From Ancylostoma caninum (taxonomy: Eukaryota > Nematoda > Chromadorea > Rhabditida > Ancylostomatidae), in contig JBAJFG010000366.1 of NCBI GenBank assembly GCA_037903475.1, positions 62,001 to 126,000 of the forward strand: a stretch of DNA of 64,000 bases. Direction: 5' to 3'. Under the pieces are notes generated by a model, which saw only the letters and a list, made by a program, of their open reading frames with translations, was not told where the DNA came from and did no database searches. Shown in pieces: positions 13,201-25,200 of this stretch (positions are counted from its first letter, which is position 1; each line of letters begins with the position of its first letter). The translations under genes and the position numbers were made by a program.

Positions 13201-16200
13201 CAGTGAAATTAGACTCGAATGCATTGTGGTGAGCACGACCGGAGCAAAATCGGCAATAGACGAACTGCTTCAGAGGCTCTTCGACACGCTCACCTGGACG
13301 CTTCGTTTGAGCATTAATACGAAGCTGCAGAAGATCCAGCAGTTCCTCACTCAGGTATCGTTTCAGTAACACTATGTATTCTTGGCTTGGCCGGCCAGGG
13401 GTGCGGATCGAACCGTCGGCCGTGTGCGTCCATGAGCCTCCCGCCACTGCGCCACACGCGTTTAGGAAAACCCTAGATCATGCCTAGTCATTTCAACTCG
13501 TTTTGGTTCAGGCAATATCAGTGCTGAGCTCCCGTCCACAATCTATCGATGAGGTTGCTGAAGCAAACGCGCGTCATAACGAGTATGGGAAAACTAACAA
13601 AGAGGTATGACGAGGTTTTTTGCCCTCAATTCCAGAGTGAACATCATGTTCAATTCTCCAGCTGAAATCTTCCTGGGCTGTGCTGAATGAGCAGCACACA
13701 CTGCTTCGATCCGTGGCTGGAAGTGGAGTCGATCAGATGACGTCACTGACGCAAGAGTGGGAGAAGTTTGAACTGATGCTGGACAGTCATCAGCAGATGA
13801 TCAAGGAGCAGGTAAATTCCTAGAGATCCAGCAATGTTGTTGAAATCTGGAGCGAGCACCTTTCAAAGGTGGAAGTGCTGAAGTCGAATGTGGACACTAG
13901 GGTGAAGGCACTGAACGACGAGGCCGAGAAACTGTTTGCGAGATGGAACCAATTCAAGCCGAAGAGCGACGCCCTACAAGGAGATCGGTTAGAAAACGTT
14001 CTCATTACTGCCGACGCAGTCCTGACATACTGGTATCGGAGCTAATAATTTTTTCAGAAAAGCATTATTGAACGCCATAGAATTCATAAAGGAAAAACGA
14101 GCAGAGTACGACGAGTTGGTTGCCAGCAAGGAGAAGCTCGAGTGCGTGAATTCGTTCCGATTATTTGATATTGTTACCGAATCCAGCCATGCCTTAGATC
14201 CGCAAAAGCAAAGAAAACGATTTGTTTGTGGGTATTCTGTTTGGATGCATCCCAAGTTTTTAGAACCGGAGTTTCAAGATTTTACGCCTCTCCTCCTTTG
14301 GAATTTTTAATTCACTAGAGAGAATTCAGAAAACGTGCTCATGGGTAAATGATTAAACAGCAAGAAGAGAAGCATTCGGTTCCGCTTACATGGACGTCGG
14401 TAGACCTGGGTCCATCGGAAACACGATGCCTAGCTTTTACTTTCTCTATAAAAGGTATCTTGGATGCTGCTTTGATTTTGATCTATAAGAAGGATCTTGG
14501 ATGCTGCTTTGATTGCTTCAATTTTCCATAATTTCCCACTTTCCCGGTCCAATATGGCAAAATCAGAAAAAGAGAGCCAAAATGTTCTTGAAATGGGAGT
14601 CAATTGAAAGCTGAAAAAACCGGCACATCCTGGTGCCAGTGAAGAGATCAAAAGCAATCGAGACTTTGAAGGTATTGATTGAGTTAGAGCTGTTTCCTTG
14701 TCGACCCCATTTTTTCCTCTTTTTGTATCCGAGCATTTCTCATACCACTTCCTTGCCTCTCTAGCAGAAATGTCAAGTTAGAATTATAGTATCACATGTT
14801 CTTGCAGGAAGGAATGTGACCAATTTGATGTCAATAAGCCGGACTTCGCTGTGCTGGAACAGCTTGGCGCAGATATCCAGGAATACGAGGTACAATTTTG
14901 ATTCCCAAAACCGTGTCTAAGATGAGCAATCCTAACTTTAAAAAATTAGCTAGAAACGATATTGTTCTTATAAGAAGAAAGTTAATGCCTCCTTCGTTTA
15001 GAACAACTGGGTGATCTTCGAGGAGTTCAACAGTGAACTACAAACGCTCGCCAATGAGGAATGGATCGTGTTTAGGTGCGTAGCCCAGACGAATCTTATT
15101 CTTTCAGAATATTTTCGAAAAGTGTAAATGCCTGTATGCAATGTTGTGTATTGCAGGAGCAAAACCTACCTCTTCGATGAGTTTCTGCAGAAATGGCTGG
15201 AGAAACTGAAGGCATCGCAACAAACGCACATGGGAGTTCGACTGCTGAAGGACATCGAGTCGTTCAGGGTGAGCCACTCGTCTCTGGGATTTTCTTTTCG
15301 TGGTTTCGATCGAAATTGGTCTACTGTGGGCGTTCACTACCACAAATTTGCTAATTGCTGCTTACTGCTCAAACAATACGAAAGTAGCACAAGTCAGTAA
15401 AAGTATGTAAAAGCGATCGCCCAACCGTTTCACCCTCACTGCTCATATTGTATTGGTACCGATCCTATCTGAGAGCTGCGATGTTGGTTGATATCATCTC
15501 CATAGGATCTTACCAGTAGAGTAGGCAATGGGGAATGTTTACGTTAGACAAGTATTTCTCCCAAGCAATCGATAAATCGATCAACACTACTATTGATGTG
15601 TAGCAGTTTTAATACCGTTTTTTTTTCACACCTTTTGAAACTATGCAGAGTTTCGAATATGCCTGTGATCAATCAATAGCTCTTTCGTGAGCTTGTAGTG
15701 AAGCTGAAAGGCTCTATCTTGAGAAGCGCGGAAACTGTATGGTTTTTCTCTATAGAGCTGAGTCACAACGATGTATTTGCAACGGTTGTTGGTGGCAAAT
15801 GTTCCCCAACATTCGAATATGGAGACGAACAGTGAAGCAAGGATGTTGATACTTCCGCACTGCTTTTTCATTACTTTTGAAATTTTTTTTCTTTTGCGCA
15901 GGAGCTCTTAGCTGTTTCGTTTGGAAGTGATTCAATAACAGCTGTCTGATGTGAACTGTTATTTCGTATCTTAACTGTTGCAAAACCAAATACTAAATCT
16001 TGTAGTAAGTAAAAAAAAGTAAAAATGTACACTTCTAAACAGTTCATAATCAGTTCACCCTCGCGCTATGTGCTGTGATGAGAAACTTTGTATTAGAACA
16101 ACTGGAAAATCAACTTGACGTTCATCGGCCATTTCTCTGCTCACAATTCTCCACCACGCTGCAGTGGCAAGTAATAGATTTATCGATTAATTTTTAAGCA

Positions 16201-19200
16201 ATGTGAGCAAAGCACTTACTCTAAGCATTTGAGCACAAGTAAGAGCTTTAGAACGAATTCAGCGATGGCTACAGTTTCCAGGTAGGACCGGCAGTAAAAA
16301 TTGAGTTGCAAAAAAATGCAGTGAAAATTGAGTTGAGATGAATCTAAGTTAAGAGAGAAAAAGTGAGCGACGGTGACTCGGACAAATCTTCAGTTTTGCT
16401 CTCGCCTGAGCAGTGTTTAAGCACTATTTATTCGTCAGTGGTTACCGTTTACGCTTGCACTGATAAGGAATGTAGTGGGTTCCTTTCTAGGAATTCAGTA
16501 ATTGCCTGAAGTTCTGCCGCGGAGAAGTGCTCAGCGCCGATCACTGGCTGGAAATGTTCAGACTGCTCCAGCTGCCGAGGTATGGAGCTAATTTACTCGA
16601 TCAAATATGTGTATAAAGGCTGCTGGTAAAAGGAAGTAATTGGGAGGTCCTGATAAGTCAGAAAATAGCTAGAACGTAGTTGGATTTGGTTGCTTCCTAC
16701 TCCCCATGCTTTTTTCCCTTTGCGAGAAATTTACCTAGCCACATGTCACTTTCGTACATTTCGCTGCTTTCGCTTTTCATCAATAAATTGTATTATCTAT
16801 CGTTTGAGTCCACGTAGAATAAATGTAGTATCGACAATACATGGATTTCACAGAAGTTTGAGCGGTTCGAGTTGACAGCTTGCTAGCAAGGAACGAAACT
16901 AGTTGAGAATGCTCTCCTCACACACATAGGCATAGCTACGGAACATTGCAGAGGCACGACATTGGAAAAGCTTACTTTCGGAGATTTGATCTCCGTAGCG
17001 CCGAACGTTGTGGCCAATGTGGAGCAGCTGAAAGCTCTCAACGCTAGGGCCCAAGGCGAGGTTACTATACGAGAGGCAATCCAAGAGCTCGAGATGTGGG
17101 CAGCCCAGGTGAGATCCTCCTGCATCTTGTTTTTCTAATGCATCCTGTGGACTGTGCTGCAGTTCTAGAAATCCTGGACATGTGGAGGCAATTACATAGA
17201 TTTTTAAGAATCTGCACATAATTGTTTAAGAAAGTGTCTCACCCCGGAATCAATTTAGGGAATTTGACATCAGAAGAATTTTCCAGCGGTGGTGTTGACG
17301 ACGGTGCACATTCCCTTGAATAATGTTCCAAAAACTCCTTCTTAGAATCGTTCCCTTCGAAGAGTTCGAAGTAGCCGTTGCGACGGCTATCACAACAACT
17401 TGCACTCCCATCCTGATAGGCCACAGAGATTCCTTGTGATAGATGTCGCAATGGGCATCCCGAACTCTTCAAAATACGAGGGGATCAAGAAGGGGTATTT
17501 TAGCGTCTTTGTAAGGAAATAGGTAAACATTCGTGATCAGCATCGCCTGTGAATTTCTCTGATGTTAAAATCTCTGAAATCTCAAAATCGCTTGGGAGTG
17601 AGGCACTGCCTTTACGTATGTACAACGCTCCTTCAAAATTCGAGTCAAAGAACGCACTCCCTCATGAAACGCGGTGGCCACAACTATCAAAGTGTTTTTT
17701 TGGTCGATTTGCACTGTAATGTCAGCCTTAGAGCTTGAATATAGCAGGGACTGCTGCGCAAAAGCGAATTTTTTCGTCATGAGACGTCATTAATAGGAAT
17801 ATTCTGAGGTGAAAATTATTCGGTGGGAGTCACCATAAAAAAATTGTTCACACAATCATCAGTCGAATGCTTTATCGAACTGGCATCATCTTTGTTCCAA
17901 AGCTGCATATCGAATCAGATCATAACGTATGCCTAAGGAATCTGAAAGAAACGTAGTAAACGAAGATGCATTCAGCGTCAGCAAACGCCCCACCGAGAGT
18001 TTGATGCTAGGAATAACCAATTTTATCTCCGCAAGACGTTCGCAGTAGAAAATCAGGGAATCTACGCCGAACTAGCTAGCAAGTAAAGAATACTTTGTCA
18101 GTGTGGCCATTCATAGCGAGGTTTACATTGCCATACGTAGCTTGCGACGAATTTTGTACCAGTCTGAACTAAATGTGAAAGGCGGATTTGTAGCCAAAGG
18201 TGAACTTCACTTTGCTCGAATTGGCCCTTACCGATTCGAATATCACCGATGAGTAATACAAATTGGCAAAAACATGGGTGGTACAGCAACAAAAACAACT
18301 TACCCTTCGAACCTCTCTCATCTAATCTCGCTCACAAAGGTTAGAATTCATGCATTAGCATCTAAAAAGGGCTTAACTCGTCGCACCGAGCAGATTTGCG
18401 AAATTTGAAAACAAATTTGAAATCAGCTTCGCAAAAGGCATAAGCCAAATACTAGGTTGTTGCGAAATTAGCTGCCGAAATGAACCGTTTCAAATTGTTT
18501 TAACTCGGCTCAAACACAATCTTTTTCATCGCTTCAGCAACCGTTCAAGTCAGTAGATTCTCCCTGACAATTCTACAAGGATTGCATGCCTCCACTACTA
18601 AAACCGAGATCACAAGGATCCGCAAACTTTTAGAAGGCGATTTCAGCATGCTCCAGATCAACAACCTGCTGCTGTCGCAGAATTGCATCTGGAGCTCGGA
18701 AAAAGGCCATACAGTAGGGTTATGGTCTGAGCAATAAAGTCAATGAGTAAGAGCCCTGACGCTTTGCTGCACCAGTCTTGCCTGGTGAATTTTAGAATGT
18801 GAGGCTTAACATTACCCTGGAGCAAGGGAAAACCAGCTTTTGTTCACCACTGCCGCCCACATCTAAGTAGATTTGAGGAATTCAATTCGAAGTTACAATG
18901 AAAAAGGTCTGCTATCATTGATTGACTAGGTTGAAGAAGGCTACAGTGGATTCTACTCTCACAGCCCCGCCTAATTCCTGATATAATCCACAGTGTGAAG
19001 ATTTGATTTAGGAAAACTTAGAGATGGGTGGACGTGTCCATCTATATAAATTCATGTTTCTTCTTATCTTACAGAAACCTACAAGCATATTTTATATTTT
19101 CATATAACTCCATATTTGGCCTTTACACGGTCAAAGAATGGGTATTTTTTGGGGGCGAGACAATAAGTTAGAAAAGATGTCACAGAGTGTGAAACGTTGG

Positions 19201-22200
19201 TCGTCAATCAGATCGTAGGGTGTTTCACGTCCACACCTTTCTTGCTATGTCGGTTGAAGTCAAGTGTTTTAAAACTGTAGCATAGTGATCCCCCATCCCT
19301 GCCCTCAACGTCGGACTCAGTTTCGACTCCACGACTGTTCTCAATGCTTGATCGTCAGGGAACAACCTGTGGTCACCGTCGTGGTTACCTTGGCGATCGA
19401 AATCGACGGGAAAGAATCATGCAATCCAATGGCGCACTGCCCACTGGGAAGGCGGTTCCAAGCCAAAACGAACATGAGAATAGCGCTTACCCCCGACGAA
19501 GAGTGATCGAGTTTGAAGTCTTTAACCATAATCACCCGAAAATTCGGCTCATGATTTGTTCGCGACTTTATAAAAACCCACAGGAAAGAGCTAGCCAGAA
19601 TATATCCAAGAAGCGTTCGAAAGAGGAGAAAAAGCCCCACCAGAATCAGAATACCACATAATACCAGAATACCAGAATAGATTGCCCTGAAATTGTTCAA
19701 ATTCCGCAGAAGAAAAACGTTTATCTGCGCATACCCCGAAACGGCAATTAATTTCGCAACAACGTGATACAATTTACTTTGAAAAGCCAAACTGATAAAA
19801 TACCCTTCCCTCGCACGATCAGTTGTGCCAAATATAACAGTTGTTAGGCAGGAGCTGTAACCGACCCACGGTAACCGTTTGCTTACCCTCTACCAAACAG
19901 AAACCGATAAACAACTCTGCCAAGTAGGGAAAACAAAACAGAGACGAATAGAAGCATTGCTGACGCCCGTTCATCTCACCACAAGATCAGTGTCGATGCA
20001 GATGCATAGCAATACCTAATGCCGCTTTCTTGGTAATCATATCGGACTTCTCTGTGACATTGCTAATAGCATTTTTTGGCTGCAGTGTCGGAGTTCGCCA
20101 GCAGTTTGTTTTCAGGCAGAATTTTCGTTCTCTGATTACAAGCATTCCAACGGTAGCAACATGAAGGTGATCCGCGAGTGGAAGGAGTCGATCAATTCAG
20201 TGAGTCGTACTCATTTGAAAGTTGTAGATCCCCGCGTTGGCGATCGGGCGTTAGGTTGCCGATATAGTCCGCGTGGAGTTTAGCCTCGTGCATCGTCGTC
20301 GCCAACGATATCGATTCCAATATGTATTGATTTTGTGTATCTTAATAGGTATCGACTGCCAGCGATAGTCATTACGTATGAAAACTGGTGTGTTTTGAAT
20401 TGTGACTACGCCTTTTACTATTCTCCGCTTGCGGTATAACGGCAGCCTTAAACTTTTACTTTTACTACTTAAACTTTTATTATGAATTTAACGCTAAATA
20501 ATTACCATTACTTTTAGGTCAAAGACAGCCAAGCGCTGCTTCAATCATTAAAGAACTCTCCATTCTATGCGCAGTTCAGTGACAAGACGAGTATTTGGGA
20601 GAAGAGGTTAGAACAAATAAGTGAACTGAGGTGTAGCTTCAATTTCGTGACCTTCCAGACTCTCGGACCTTGACGAGTACTTGCCGCAAATGAACGACAT
20701 CCAGAGGAAGTGGATCTATCTGGAGCCGATTTTCGGACGAGGAGCATTACCGGCTGAGGCGAGCCGTTTCGCACGCGTCGACAGCGAGTTCCGTCTCATC
20801 CTCAGCGGTTGGTTTGGTTGCCAGATAGAGCATGAGATTGTGTGAGGAACAAAAGAAAAACCGAAGTATCCCACTAGATAGAGCAAAAGTGTCAGTGTGC
20901 TATGAATCTTAAGCTGTATCAGAATCTTAAGCTGTATCAGTATGTACTCAGAAAGTTCTGAGCACCGGTGGCGACCCAGACGGGCACATGTGCCTTTATC
21001 AGCGCCAATAGTGGAACTGCTCATGGCGACAGTAAAAATCCTGGAACGGCGCCACTTCGCATTGCGGAGAGAGCGCGAAATGATCCATGTGTGGACTTTT
21101 AGTGCACTGTGCGGTCACTGATGTGTCGCTATTCCTGTCGCGAATGGATAGTGGTGCCGGCCCGGGATCTTTACCGTCGCCGCGGTCAATTTCGTCACTG
21201 GCACCGGTGCCCGCCTGGGTGCGCACCGGTGCCCCAAAGTTTCTGAGTAGCGATACACTCGCGACATATCTCGTGGAATCTTCACAGACTTCTTACGTCA
21301 AGCCACATGGATATGCCATTAGGCCCTGTCAAGACATTACAGATTTTATCATTTTCCGGAAGAATGAGTCAAGATTCTGTTTGGCAATACAGAAGGTGGG
21401 AGGATGTGTTAACGGAATAAGAAAGTGATTATGTGGGATAACACGTTCTTTTCATTCTTACAAATAGTTGGAGGCTTAGCCATCAACGGTGTCGATCTGG
21501 ATGGCTCAGCTGGTAAGGCAGCGGTCTCCGAAGATTGGTATCATGGCACGGCTCCTGATGTATTAGATTTTTTTGCCTGGTTGATAACTTTTTGTTTAGT
21601 GATACCTTTGGCAAGCTTCGTGTGGAGATACAATAGGCAAGGTTTGTGTGACGATACAATTGCAGAGGTTTGTTTGGCATTACATTTGACGGACTTCGTT
21701 TGCCTAGGTAGTTGGCAAAGCAGTCTGCGAGGTTGCTAAACGAACCTCGGCAAATGTACCACCACCAAACATCAGAGTTCTTCCTCGACAAGTTTTCGAG
21801 AGAAAAGATTGCTAACAACTTGTTTTTGGATGGCGTGATGACGTCAAACTTGTCGACAATGATTTGCTGGTTAAAAGGTTCCGTACAAGTTGTTTTGGGG
21901 CGAGGGTGGGCCGACAACTCGTTCTTGGGGCTCTGCGTTGTCGAAGTTAACAGGCCGTGTTTCTTGTCTATTCAAACTACATACCGTGTATATGTACGTT
22001 CAATGATCCCTATTGCTCCACAAGTTTCGAACTTTCCCGAAAAACGCTCCATTCTTGGAGGGAAGGATACCAGATGTCTGTGGCACTTCAGAATGAAATA
22101 TGCCTCCTTCTGTGAAGTTGACTATGCTGATCTTGAATCATTTCGCGCTACGCTTAGTGCCACTGGGGAAGAAATTATGACCTTGTCTGTGCAGTATATG

Positions 22201-25200
22201 TATATAAGCAGTTTCTGCATCAGCATACCTTAACTCCATATTTGCACAGAGGGGTAGTTGCAGGCGCTGATCACGATAATCAGCATCATTTTGCATGGCA
22301 CTAACATCCTATGTCGAAATTCAACAGCCTTATTCGGTTTTCCACAGTAATTGCTGTTAATTCTACCGCAAACCTATAAAAATGAAGTGACATCACAAAG
22401 TAGATATCTTGTTCGTGTTCAGCACTTCAAATAACTCTATTATGGGGAATTTCAGGGAACAAGAATTCTTTGAAAATTTGTGTTCACGCGAGTCCTTCAG
22501 CAGTTCCACTGTTGACGAAGTCGGTGTAATGAGGATCATTGAAAATGCTTCCAAGCTTTCAGAATATCTAATTGTGAGTAAAAACACTTATAATACTGCA
22601 TAGAATAGATTTTCAGAGGAAATCAATAACTGGTAGAAAAAAGCAAAAGCTTGAGCCCTGAGGGGAATTGAACCTAGGAGGATATTCATGAGAAACGAGA
22701 CACTTACCACAGTGTACCACAGTGTAACGGGAGGTCTTTGATTAGGTGGCGTTTCTTTGTAAGTGGTGGTGGTAGGAAGTGATCAAGGCGCAATTCTGTG
22801 CTTCTAGTGATGTTTTTTTTTTTTCGCTGAGATTTTACATACAGGGTTGTTTGGACCGCTGACCACGAATTCTGCACCTATTTTTCATGCAACCCCTACT
22901 ATCTGGAGTTGAAAACATTCAAGCTCAGCGTAGTCAACTTCATATAAGGAGGCATATCTCATTCCAAAATGCCACAGACATCTGGTATCCTTCCCTCTAA
23001 GAATGGAGCGTTTTTCGAAAAAGCTCGAAACTTGTGGAGCAATAGGGATCATTGAACGTACATATATACGGTATGTAGTTTGAATAGACAAGGAACACGG
23101 TCTGTTAGCTTCGACGACGCAGTTACACGGAGCCCCAAGAACATGTTGTCGGCCCACCCTTACCGGAAAACAAATTGCACGAAGTTTTTTAACTAGCAAA
23201 TCATTGTCGACAAGTTTGACGTCATCACGCCATCCAAAAACAAGTTGTTAGTTGTTAGCAATGTTTTCTCTCGATAACTTGTCGAGGAAGAACTCTGATT
23301 TTCGATACATTTGACGAGGTTTGTTTGGCAACCTCGCAGACTGCTTTACAAACTACCTAGACAAACGAAATCCGTCAAATGTAATGCCAAACAAACCTAT
23401 CCAATTGTATCGTCACACAAACCTTGCTTGCTCTCCACACGAAGCTTGCCAAAGGTATCACTAAACAAAAAGTTATCAACCAGGCAAAAAATCCAATACA
23501 TCAGGAGCCGTGCCATGATACCAATCTTCGGAGACCGCTGCCTTACCAGCTGAGCCATCCAGATCGACACCGTTGGTGGCTAAGCCTCCAACTATTTGTT
23601 AGAATGAAAAGAACGTGTTATCCCATATAATCACTTTCTTATTCCGTTAACACGCCTTCTGTATTGCCAAACAGAATCTTGCCTCATTCTCCCGGAAATT
23701 GCCATGCAAAATCTTATTTATTTATTTGTTTATTTATTTATTACATGAGTGTACTCATGTGAACAGATGTAGAACCAGACATGTACACGGAACATCAGCA
23801 TTAGAATATTCGGAATACAACTGGGAGAATTAGTATAAAGAAAAGCGGTGATGGAACTTTGCGATTAGCCACAAGCTTAGAGACTGACAATTTGTTGAAA
23901 AGAAAAGACAACGACGAATTGTTTGAGCAATTTTCAGATGCGAATAGAAACTTGTTTCCCAAATGCTTGTCAGATAGTTGTTCTTGGGATTCTCAGTACG
24001 CAACGAGAATCCACGAGTTGTGGTAGACCTTGCAGATGCACCTTTGGTAGTGATATAGTGTTTATCATCTGTTTTCATGTAGAGAGTTGCCGATTTGAGC
24101 TCGCCCAATTTCTCGATTATGCTTTGATACTATTCCATTGGGCTTTTTGATGATCGCTCGCAATTTGTCACCTTCAGATGTGGTTCGCGATGCTCGTCTG
24201 GTGTCACTATGCAATCGTCAGTCGCTCAGAAAAAGTCTCGAGCTCGTTACCGACCAACTAAATCGCTGCCAAAAGGCGCTCAACCAGTTCCTAGAGGTTC
24301 GTTCCGGCAAAGTTCTTGACAAGTTCTTATGTATCGTCATACAACGAGTGGAAACGCTTTCAGGAGAAACGCTCAGCCTTTCCGAGGTTCTATTTCCTCG
24401 GGGATGACGATCTTCTCGAGATTCTTGGGCAATCCACTAATCCTACTGTCATCCAGTCGCATTTGAAAAAGCTCTTCCAGGTACTTTTTCATTCATCCTT
24501 TCCAACTATAGATCGTATTACCATAGATTGAAGCCCCCTCTTTCATTAGAGTATTACATCTGTCTGAGCATATTTTATCGTCAGTGGTCCAGTTTGCGTA
24601 GCTATAGTAGCACTTCCACTCATTTCAGGGAATAGACAAGGTAGTGTTTGGGTCTGGCAATGAGACCATCTCAGCTGTGTTGTCTGCGCAAGGGGAAGTG
24701 GTGCAGCTCAGCAGACCTGTACGCGTTGTCGCACAAGTGGAGGTTTGTCACTTGGTTTTCAAGAATGAATTATAAACGAGCTGGATGTACCAATAATTTG
24801 GAACATTTTGGGTTTGGCTACAAAATCTCTCTGATGAGATGCGATCAACGCTGAGGAAGCTGTGCTTGGAGGCGATCAGGGAGGAGAACGTTGACCCAGC
24901 CAGGTCTCTGCAACGCAACAAATTTGCTTTAATTTATCACGATCATTGAGGAATTCCTAGGTATCCATCACAAGTGCTATGTCTCGCAGAGCAAGTCAGA
25001 TTTTGCCGGGATTGCGAACAGGTACATAATTCCACAGTAATGTAGAAATATTTTTGTAGCAAAAGCTTTTCTAGGATTGCAGAGCCGAGATACCATCGAA
25101 CAAGGTTCCAACTCGATTAAAAATCAATTATTTGCGTTGTTCCAGGTCCTCGACGGGTCGAGGGACTTCAGTAAGCTGAAGTCAGCTCTGCAGGACCAGC

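Noticed and set aside
19341..19790. 149-codon minus-strand open frame with a hydrophobic stretch
   Set aside because: No recognisable family, no splice context, and composition consistent with chance in a long intron. Mentioned only in the intron 31 entry.
21496..21560. Functional tRNA gene
   Set aside because: A tRNA-like 5' half is present, but no matching B box and acceptor stem could be found, so it is treated as SINE-like sequence.
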